This document shows positions 23,311-29,733 of a DNA stretch of 42,103 bases, in pieces. Under the pieces are notes generated by a model, which worked only from the letters and a program-made list of their open reading frames with translations, was not told the DNA's origin and did no database searches. The stretch is taken from assembly GCA_017525225.1 (NCBI GenBank), contig JAFXTB010000077.1, positions 1 through 42,103 of the forward strand, in the 5' to 3' direction. The stretch comes from Kiritimatiellia bacterium (GTDB lineage: Bacteria > Verrucomicrobiota > Kiritimatiellia > RFP12 > UBA1067). The stretch's first letter is position 1. The number at the start of each line of letters is the position of its first letter. A program made the position numbers and the translations under genes.

Positions 23311-23341
23311 TTGACATACCTACCTGAAGGTATGTTATAAT
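23311..23341 (+). promoter_or_regulatory. Promoter with embedded palindromic operator
   Basis: TTGACA (23311-23316), a 19-bp spacer, and TGT-TATAAT (23336-23341). A perfect 8-bp inverted repeat ACATACCT/AGGTATGT (23314-23321, 23328-23335, 6-bp centre) fills the spacer. This is the placement expected for a dimeric repressor such as TetR or MarR type; no regulator gene is adjacent. Confidence 0.75.
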
Positions 23342-23390
23342 ATCGGGCTGTGATGGAGAAGGTAGGAACTTCTTGAATGGAAGGGAACAG

Positions 23391-24896
23391 ATGAAATTCC
23401 AGAAGATGCTTTTATGGCTGGCGGCGCTGTGCGCCGCAGGCTGCATGAGGCCGTCGTGGCTTACGGTGGGGCCGGACTACGAGGAGCCGGAGGTGGTAGC
23501 CCATGATGCGCCGCCGCCTGATGCGGGCTATCCCACCACGAACAAGACCGCCACGGGCGAATTCGCCCCGGCCACGACGAACGACGATCCGCGCATGGCG
23601 CTTTCGCCCGAGGCGATCGTATGCTGGTGGTGCCGCTTCGATGACCCGATTCTCACGAACCTGGTGTCGTTGGCGGCCTCGAACAACCTGTCGTTCGCTA
23701 TGGCGAAGGCGCGGCTCATGCAGTCGCGGTGGCTGCTGCTGGGCAAGGCATCGAGCCTGGTGCCGCATCTCGACATGTCCGGTTCGGCGCGCCATTCGGA
23801 GGCGCACCGCAACAACTCTTCGCTCTATTCGTCCCACAAGAGCTCCGGCACGCGCGCGTCGCATACGGATCTCTTCAAGGGCGGGTTCGACGCCACGTGG
23901 GAGATCGACATCTTCGGCGGCGTGAGCCGCGAGGTGGAGTCGGCCTATGCGTCGGTGGAATCGGCGGAGTACTCGCTGGCGGATGCGTGGGTGTCGCTCA
24001 CGTCCGAGATCGGCAGCAGCTACATCCAGCTGCGCACGATACAGGAGCGCTTGAAGGTGGCGCGCACCAACCTGAAGCTCCAGAGCGAGACGTACGACAT
24101 CCTGAAGTCGCGTCTCGATTCCGGCATCGGTGATGAGCTTGCCGTGAATCAGGCGAAGTACAACGTGGAGCAGACGCGCGCCTCGATCCCGAACCTGCTC
24201 TCGCAGGAGGAGAGCTTCAAGAACTCCCTGGCGGTGCTCTGCGGCATGATGCCCGGTGCCCTGCACGACGAGCTGCAGACGCCCGACGACCGCGACTGGC
24301 TGATCGCGCCGCAGCGGCTCGATTCGATCCCCCTCGACCTGATGCGGAACCGTCCGGACGTCAGGTCCGTGGAGCGGGCGCTGGCCGCGCAGGTGGCGTC
24401 CGTGGGCGTGGCGACCTCCTACCTCTACCCGAAGTTGTACCTCAACGGTTCGCTCGGGCTGGAGTCGGTGAAGATCCAGAAGTTCACGAACCGCGGATCG
24501 CTCTACAGCTGGATCGGCCCCAGCTTCTCGTGGCCGATCTTCCAGGGCGGCAACCTCATCGCCAACTTGAAGGCCGAGGAGAGCAAGATGGACGAAGCGG
24601 TGCTGAAGTACGAGCTTGCGATGCAGAACGCGTTCGCCGAGACGCGCAACGCCTATTCGGCGTACACGCAGGAGTACCACCGCTACCAGTCGCTGCAGGG
24701 CGCCGTGAAGGCGGCGCAGGACGCGGTGAACATCTCTCAGGACCTCTACAAGAACGGTCTTGCGGACTTCAACAACGTGCTCGACGCGCAGCGTTCGCTG
24801 CTCACGCTGGAGGAGGCGCTCACGATCAGCCGCGGCAAGATAACGGAGGATCTCATCGCCCTGTTCAAGGCGCTCGGCGGCGGTCTTGCGATGTGA
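23391..24896 (+). CDS. NodT/OprM-type outer membrane efflux lipoprotein
   Basis: TolC-fold outer-membrane channel of a tripartite RND efflux or secretion system. I start it at the ATG 23391, which opens the lipoprotein signal MKFQKMLLWLAALCAAGC with lipid-attachment Cys at residue 18. The mature protein has the family start VGPDYEEPEV, then duplicated OEP repeats: the GGFDATWEIDIFGG block near 165-178 (usually FDAxWExDxFGG), YIQLRTIQERL, and in the second half SFSWPIFQGGNLIANLK and LYKNGLADFNNVLDAQRSLL. At 501 aa it is full length. No adaptor or inner-membrane pump gene lies nearby, so it must pair with partners elsewhere. Expression is likely repressor-controlled through the operator at 23314-23335. 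Confidence 0.93.
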   Translation: MKFQKMLLWLAALCAAGCMRPSWLTVGPDYEEPEVVAHDAPPPDAGYPTTNKTATGEFAPATTNDDPRMALSPEAIVCWWCRFDDPILTNLVSLAASNNLSFAMAKARLMQSRWLLLGKASSLVPHLDMSGSARHSEAHRNNSSLYSSHKSSGTRASHTDLFKGGFDATWEIDIFGGVSREVESAYASVESAEYSLADAWVSLTSEIGSSYIQLRTIQERLKVARTNLKLQSETYDILKSRLDSGIGDELAVNQAKYNVEQTRASIPNLLSQEESFKNSLAVLCGMMPGALHDELQTPDDRDWLIAPQRLDSIPLDLMRNRPDVRSVERALAAQVASVGVATSYLYPKLYLNGSLGLESVKIQKFTNRGSLYSWIGPSFSWPIFQGGNLIANLKAEESKMDEAVLKYELAMQNAFAETRNAYSAYTQEYHRYQSLQGAVKAAQDAVNISQDLYKNGLADFNNVLDAQRSLLTLEEALTISRGKITEDLIALFKALGGGLAM

Positions 24897-24916
24897 TTGC
24901 ATCCTCCCGTCAATTA

Positions 24917-24925
24917 TGGTACAAT
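24917..24925 (+). promoter_or_regulatory. Extended -10 of hisI
   Basis: TGG-TACAAT (24920-24925), 10 bp before the ATG at 24936; leader predicted to be only a few nucleotides. Confidence 0.55.
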
Positions 24926-24935
24926 ATCCCGCCAC

Positions 24936-25382
24936 ATGGGAGAACTAGAAGAGACAAGCGAGCTTAGGCTGGATTTCACCAAGCTTGAGAAGGTCGGCCG
25001 GCAGGTGGCCGATACGCGCGCGGCCGGTACGGCGGCGTGCGATCCGGGCGTCATACCTGTGGCCGTGCAGAACGCCGATACGCGCGAGGTCATACTGGTG
25101 GCGTACACGAACGAGCATGCGATGCGTGAATCGTTCGCGAAGCGCAAGCTCGTGCTGTGGTCCACGAGCCGCAACAGGCTCTGGTTCAAGGGGGAGACGA
25201 GCGGCGAGACGTTCGATCTTCTCGAGGCGTACGTCAACTGCGAGCAGAACTCCCTGCTGTACATCGTAAGGCCCTGCCGCGGCGGCATCTGCCATACGAA
25301 GAACGCGGCGGGCGCGCCGCGCAACTGTTACTACCGCAAGATAGATTTCGACACGTTGAAGCTGACGTTCGTCGATCCGTAG
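24936..25382 (+). CDS. hisI: HisI-like phosphoribosyl-AMP cyclohydrolase, variant metal site
   Basis: Predicted to open the adenine ring of phosphoribosyl-AMP in histidine synthesis. The fold signature is clear: VILVAYTNEHAMRES, LWSTSRNRLWFKGETSGE (74-91), CH at 119-120 and C131. In classical HisI the DCDxD segment supplies Mg2+ ligands; here it reads N101-C102-E103-Q-N105, keeping the Zn2+ cysteine but replacing all three Asp. The cysteines C102, C119 and C131 needed for Zn2+ are present. So either this is a lineage variant with altered Mg2+ binding, or a related cyclohydrolase. The gene stands alone, between the efflux gene and secG. The ATG at 24936 is preceded by a promoter 10 bp away. 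Confidence 0.8.
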   Translation: MGELEETSELRLDFTKLEKVGRQVADTRAAGTAACDPGVIPVAVQNADTREVILVAYTNEHAMRESFAKRKLVLWSTSRNRLWFKGETSGETFDLLEAYVNCEQNSLLYIVRPCRGGICHTKNAAGAPRNCYYRKIDFDTLKLTFVDP

Positions 25383-25449
25383 GAGATGATAAGGGGCGGC
25401 CTTGTGTGCCGTGCCGACTGGTTTCAAACGAAGAAAAGGAAAAAGCGAA

Positions 25450-25944
25450 ATGAACATCCTGATTGGTTTTCTCTATGTGGTCGAGGTGCTGGTGTGCCTT
25501 CTGCTGGCGCTCGTGGTGATGCTGCAGAAGCCGAAGGAGGGCGGTCTCGGCGGCGTGATCGGCGGCGGCATGGCCGAGGCGGCGTTCGGTGCCGACGCGG
25601 GCAACATCCTCATCAAGGTGACTATCTGGCTGGGTGCGATATTCCTTGTCAATACGCTCGTGCTTGCCAGGCTCACCTCCACCATCCACACGAAGACGCT
25701 CATGAGCGATGCGGCCGCGCCCGCACCCGCGCAGCAGAAGCTGCCCGATCTGCCGGCGCCCAACATCCCCGCTCCGGCGGCTCCTGCGGCGGCGCCTGCC
25801 GTGCCGATGCCCGCGCCCGCTCCGGCGGCGGCGCCTGCCGTGCCGATGCCCGCGCCCGCTCCGGCGGCGAAGCCTGCGGCACCTGCCGCGCCTGCGCCTG
25901 CCGCTCCGGCGCAACCTGCTCCGGCTGCGCCGGCGAAGAAGTAG
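25450..25944 (+). CDS. secG: Preprotein translocase subunit SecG with Ala/Pro tail
   Basis: Small membrane subunit of the SecYEG translocon. Start at 25450 follows AAGGAAAAAGCGAA. The first 83 residues contain the two membrane segments (about 3-24 and 56-74) and the SecG hallmark LVVMLQKPKEGGLGG. The remaining 80 residues are an Ala/Pro-rich cytoplasmic tail with a 13-aa unit (AAAPAVPMPAPAP) in two tandem copies encoded by 39-bp repeats. Tails of this sort are seen in some PVC and delta-proteobacterial SecG proteins. It lies 15 bp before ispE and is probably co-transcribed with it. Confidence 0.9.
   Translation: MNILIGFLYVVEVLVCLLLALVVMLQKPKEGGLGGVIGGGMAEAAFGADAGNILIKVTIWLGAIFLVNTLVLARLTSTIHTKTLMSDAAAPAPAQQKLPDLPAPNIPAPAAPAAAPAVPMPAPAPAAAPAVPMPAPAPAAKPAAPAAPAPAAPAQPAPAAPAKK
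25786..25863 (+). repeat. 39-bp tandem repeat in secG tail
   Basis: Two units (25786-25824, 25825-25863) that start GCGGCGGCGCCTGCCGTGCC and encode AAAPAVPMPAPAP. Unit number may vary between strains by slippage. Confidence 0.75.
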
Positions 25945-25959
25945 GCTAGTTCCTCTTCG

Positions 25960-26832
25960 ATGTACGCTCGGGCGAAAATAAATCTTACGCTCGAGGTTCT
26001 GGGCGTACGTACGGACGGCTTCCATGACATCCGTTCGCTTGTGGTGCCCATATCCCTTGCTGACGAGATCGAACTGCGTCCAGCCGACGGCATAAGCTTG
26101 GATGTTGCGGTCGCGCCCGACGCCGCGTCCCCTGGAAGCCTTGACCGGCTTTGTCCTGCCGGGGAGAATCTTGCCGTGAAGGCGGCGGAGCTTCTGCGGC
26201 GCGAGGCCGGCCATGCCGGCGGGGTGGCGATATCCCTTCTGAAGCGCATACCGTCTGGCGCCGGACTTGGCGGCGGTTCGGCTGACGCGGCGGCGGTGCT
26301 TGCGGGGTTGAACGGACTATGGGGGCTTGGCCTTTCGCGGGAGAGGCTTTCAGAGCTGGGGGCGGGGCTTGGCAGCGACGTGCCGGCGCTCGTGCTTGGC
26401 GGGCCTGTGCTGATGGAGGGACGCGGCGAGAGGGTCCGGCGCGAGGCATCCGGCGCCGTGGTCAATCTTGTGCTTGTCTTTCCCGGGGTGTTCGCGTCGA
26501 CCTCCGCGGTATATGCAAAATGCGTTCCCCAGTTGACAGACGGGCGTCAAATATTGGATAATATGCGGCATGCGCTTTCCGGAGGCGGGGCGGAGGCGGT
26601 GGCGGCGGCGTTGCACAACGGCCTGTCGCCGGCGGCCGAGGCCCTGCATCCCGAGATAGCGCAAGCGCGTGCGGCGCTTCTGGCCGCAGGGGCGTGCGGC
26701 GCGTCCATGACGGGCAGCGGCTCCTGCGTCTTCGGCGTCATGCGCGACGCGGACCATGCGCGCATGGTCGCGGCGGATCTCGCGCAGGCCGGGTACGAGG
26801 CCCGTCCGGCGCACACCTGTCCGGTGATGTAA
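25960..26832 (+). CDS. ispE: 4-diphosphocytidyl-2-C-methyl-D-erythritol kinase
   Basis: GHMP kinase that phosphorylates CDP-methylerythritol in the MEP pathway to isoprenoids. The start (YARAKINLTLEVLGVRTDGFH) is diagnostic, with the KINL(T/S) strand and the RxDGYH-like loop. The glycine-rich ATP motif RIPSGAGLGGGSADAA sits at about residues 92-107 and the third motif near the C-terminus is MTGSGSCVFG. Length is 290 aa. The last 15 bp, including the stop codon, are shared with the tRNA-Gln that follows. ispE next to tRNA-Gln is a conserved order in many bacteria, but here they overlap. Confidence 0.95.
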   Translation: MYARAKINLTLEVLGVRTDGFHDIRSLVVPISLADEIELRPADGISLDVAVAPDAASPGSLDRLCPAGENLAVKAAELLRREAGHAGGVAISLLKRIPSGAGLGGGSADAAAVLAGLNGLWGLGLSRERLSELGAGLGSDVPALVLGGPVLMEGRGERVRREASGAVVNLVLVFPGVFASTSAVYAKCVPQLTDGRQILDNMRHALSGGGAEAVAAALHNGLSPAAEALHPEIAQARAALLAAGACGASMTGSGSCVFGVMRDADHARMVAADLAQAGYEARPAHTCPVM

Positions 26833-26891
26833 TGGCAGCATAGGAGGTTTTGATCCTCTTCGAACTGGTTCGAATCCAGTCCGGACAACCA
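26818..26891 (+). tRNA. tRNA-Gln (anticodon UUG)
   Basis: Cloverleaf read by eye: acceptor TGTCCGG (26818-26824) with CCGGACA (26881-26887), a 3-bp D stem ATG/CAT, anticodon arm GGAGG-TTTTGAT-CCTCT with TTG at positions 34-36, and a T arm ACTGG-TTCGAAT-CCAGT. Discriminator A, then CCA encoded at 26889-26891. The first 15 nt lie inside ispE, whose stop codon falls in the D arm. tRNA release from the shared transcript would cut into the ispE message. Confidence 0.93.
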
Positions 26892-26922
26892 ATGTACGGC
26901 ATTGTAAAGGAAGAAGAACGAC

Positions 26923-29733
26923 ATGAAGAGCTATCTTGAGCGTCTTGCGTGGGGCACGGATGCGGGGTTCTACCGCTTCGTGCCGGAAGAGGTGCTGATG
27001 CCCGCCGACGAGGCGGATGTCCAGGCGGTTGTCGCCCGGGCCAGGCGCGAGGGGAAGAGCATAACCTTTCGCGCGGCGGGGACGTCGCTTTCCGGGCAGG
27101 CCACGGGCAATTCGCTGCTTGTAGTATGCGGCAAGAAGTGGGAAGGCGCCGAGGTGCTCGACGGCGGAGCGCGGATCCGGATGCAGCCCGGCATCGTGGG
27201 CGGCAGGGTGAACGAGCTTCTGAAGCCGTACGGCCGCAGGTTCACGCCAGACCCGGCATCGGTGAACAGCGCGATGGTCGGCGGCATTGTCGCCAACAAC
27301 GCGTCCGGGATGTGCTGCGGCACGCATGCCAACAGCTACCGGATGCTCGAGAGCGTACGGCTGGTGCTGGCGGACGGCACGGTGCTTGACACGGGCGATG
27401 CCGCCTCGCGGGCTTCGTTCGCCGAGACGCACCCCGCGTTCCTTGCGCGGATATGCGAGCTGCGCGACCGCACGCGCTCCGACGCGGAGCTGTCGGAGCT
27501 GATCCGCCGCAAGTATTCGATCAAGAACGTGACGGGTCTGACGATCCTGCCGTTCGTGGAGTTCGAGGATCCCTTCGACATCATCGCGCACCTCATCCCC
27601 GGCAGCGAGGGTACGCTCGCGTTCCTGGCTTCGGTGACGATGCGCACGGGCGAGATACCCGCCTGCAGCGAATCGGCGCTGCTGCTCTTCTCCACCACCA
27701 GGTCGGCATGCGAGGCTGTCTCCGCCATGAAGCCGACGGGCGCGCTCTCGGCGGCGGAGTTCTTCGACCGCAAGGCCATGCGTACGGTGGAGGGCGACTT
27801 CCCGGAGCTTGCCGGCCTGCCGGACGACGCAGGGGCGGTGCTTGTGCGCATAGACGGGGCAGACGCCGCGGAGATCGCCGCGAAGCGCGCGACGCTCACG
27901 GACGTGCTCGCGGGCTTCGAGCTTGCCGCGCCGGCGGACTTCACCGACGATCCGGCGCGCACGGGCAAGTGGTGGGCGATGCGCAGCGGGATATTCCCGG
28001 CCGTCGGTGGTACGCGCGAGATAGGCACCACCTGCCTCATCGAGGACATAGCGGTGCCGGTGGACAGGCTCGCGGAGCTGACGCTGGAGCTGCAGGCGCT
28101 CTTCAGGGAGCACGGCTACCCTGGCACGGTGATCTACGGCCATGCGCTCGAGGGCAACTGGCACTTCATCCTCAATCAGCGCTTCGACACGTCCGAGTCG
28201 GTGGCGCAGTACGACGGGATGATGCGCGCGGTGGTCGACCTCGTGACGCGCAAGTACAAGGGGTCGCTCAAGGCCGAGCATGGCACGGGACGCAACATGG
28301 CGCCCTTCGTGCGGCAGGAGTGGGGCGATGCCGCGTACGGGCTGATGAAGGACGTGAAGGCGCTCTTCGACCCCGACGGCATCTTCAACCCGGGCGTCAT
28401 CTTCAACGAGGACCCCAAGGCGTACATCAGCAACCTTAAGCCTCTGCCGCGGGTGCACGAGATCGTGGACAGGTGCATCGAGTGCGGCTTCTGCGAGGTG
28501 AACTGCGTGGCGTGCGGATTCTCGATGTCGTCGCGCCAGCGCATCGTGGTGCAGCGCGAGATAGCACGGCTCGAGGGGCTGGACGATCCGCGCTCGCGCG
28601 CTCTCGCGAAGGAGCTGAAGCGCGACTTCCGCAAGCTGGGCAAGAACCTGTGCGCGGGCGACGGGCTGTGTTCCACCAGCTGTCCGGTGAAGATCAACAC
28701 GGGCGACTTCATACACGTGCTGCGCGAGCGCGAAATGCCGCTTCTCGGGCGGAGCTTCGGTCGGTTCGCGGCGGACCATCTGGCGTTCGTGGCGTGGGGC
28801 GTAGGCTGCCTGCTCGACCTCGCGGCCCTCGGGCAGGCGGTGCTCGGCAACAAGCTCATGTTCGCCGTGTGCAAGGCGTTGCACCGTGGATCCTTCGGGC
28901 TGATACCGCTCTGGACGCCCGCCATGCCGCACCGTGTGCGCGGGTTCCGTCCTGGCGCCGGGCGCGCGGAGGCGCCCGCCGGCAAGGTGGTGTACTTCCC
29001 AAGCTGCATCAACCAGCGCATGGGGCCGGCCAAGGGCGACGTGTCCGGCAAGCCGCTCGTGAACGAGATGACGGAACTGATGGAGAAGGCCGGGTACGAG
29101 GTGGTGTTCCCGGCCAACATGCGCAATCTCTGCTGCGGCACGACGTGGGAGTCGAAGGGGATGCCCGAGGTGGCGGACCGCAAGGCGGCCGAGCTGGGGG
29201 CCGCGCTGCGCGAGGCTTCGGAGAACGGCCGTTGGCCGGTCGTGTGCGACCAGAGCCCGTGCCTCTACAGGATGCGCCATACTATCAAGGACATGCACCT
29301 CTACGAGCCGTTCGAGTTCATCGAGAAGTTCGTGCTGGACCGCGTGGACATCGAGCCGGTGGACGCGTGCGTGGCGATACATCCCACGTGCTCGATGCGC
29401 AAGATGGGGCTGATCCCCTCGATGCTCAAGGTCGCGAAGGCGTGCGCGCGCAAGGTGGCTCTGCCGGAGGACGTGGGCTGCTGCGCGTTCGCGGGCGACA
29501 AGGGCTTCACCGACCCGAAGATGAACGCATGGGCGCTCAGGAAACTGCGCGGCAGGATCGTAGAGGCGGGCGCCACCGAGGGCTACTCCAACTCCCGCAC
29601 GTGCGAGATCGGCCTCACGCTCCATTCCGGCATACCCTACAGCGGCATAGCGGTGCTGGTGAACCGCGTGGCGAAGGCGAAGGGCGGCGCAGGGGCCGCG
29701 GCGCCAGACCGGGCGGAGGAACGGTCGGCGTGA
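26923..29733 (+). CDS. FAD and Fe-S D-lactate-dehydrogenase-like oxidoreductase
   Basis: Large flavin/iron-sulfur dehydrogenase in which a GlcD-like FAD domain is joined to a GlpC/LutA-like domain, as in quinone-linked D-lactate or 2-hydroxyglutarate dehydrogenases. Domains: FAD-binding PCMH at about 25-220 (FRAAGTSLSGQATG, VGGIVANNASGMCCG), the FAD-oxidase C-terminal domain to about 510 (GHALEGNWHFI), two ferredoxin-type clusters (CIECGFCEVNCVACGF near 517-532 and CAGDGLCSTSCPVK near 578), and two CCG domains (CCGTTW near 737, CCAFAG near 853). An AAGGAAG sequence precedes the ATG. The stop overlaps the GTG of the helicase gene. The substrate is inferred; many homologues use D-lactate or glycolate. 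Confidence 0.88.
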   Translation: MKSYLERLAWGTDAGFYRFVPEEVLMPADEADVQAVVARARREGKSITFRAAGTSLSGQATGNSLLVVCGKKWEGAEVLDGGARIRMQPGIVGGRVNELLKPYGRRFTPDPASVNSAMVGGIVANNASGMCCGTHANSYRMLESVRLVLADGTVLDTGDAASRASFAETHPAFLARICELRDRTRSDAELSELIRRKYSIKNVTGLTILPFVEFEDPFDIIAHLIPGSEGTLAFLASVTMRTGEIPACSESALLLFSTTRSACEAVSAMKPTGALSAAEFFDRKAMRTVEGDFPELAGLPDDAGAVLVRIDGADAAEIAAKRATLTDVLAGFELAAPADFTDDPARTGKWWAMRSGIFPAVGGTREIGTTCLIEDIAVPVDRLAELTLELQALFREHGYPGTVIYGHALEGNWHFILNQRFDTSESVAQYDGMMRAVVDLVTRKYKGSLKAEHGTGRNMAPFVRQEWGDAAYGLMKDVKALFDPDGIFNPGVIFNEDPKAYISNLKPLPRVHEIVDRCIECGFCEVNCVACGFSMSSRQRIVVQREIARLEGLDDPRSRALAKELKRDFRKLGKNLCAGDGLCSTSCPVKINTGDFIHVLREREMPLLGRSFGRFAADHLAFVAWGVGCLLDLAALGQAVLGNKLMFAVCKALHRGSFGLIPLWTPAMPHRVRGFRPGAGRAEAPAGKVVYFPSCINQRMGPAKGDVSGKPLVNEMTELMEKAGYEVVFPANMRNLCCGTTWESKGMPEVADRKAAELGAALREASENGRWPVVCDQSPCLYRMRHTIKDMHLYEPFEFIEKFVLDRVDIEPVDACVAIHPTCSMRKMGLIPSMLKVAKACARKVALPEDVGCCAFAGDKGFTDPKMNAWALRKLRGRIVEAGATEGYSNSRTCEIGLTLHSGIPYSGIAVLVNRVAKAKGGAGAAAPDRAEERSA

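Noticed and set aside
26350-29625. A 1091-codon open frame on the minus strand
   Set aside because: It is the shadow of ispE and the D-lactate-dehydrogenase-like gene on the plus strand; high GC removes stops. It is rich in Arg/His/Ala and has no domain, while the plus-strand frames have intact motifs.
28473-29729. Upstream extension of the helicase frame
   Set aside because: It overlaps the dehydrogenase over 1.2 kb, has Arg/Ala-rich shadow composition, and a GTG with a good ribosome binding site exists at 29730.
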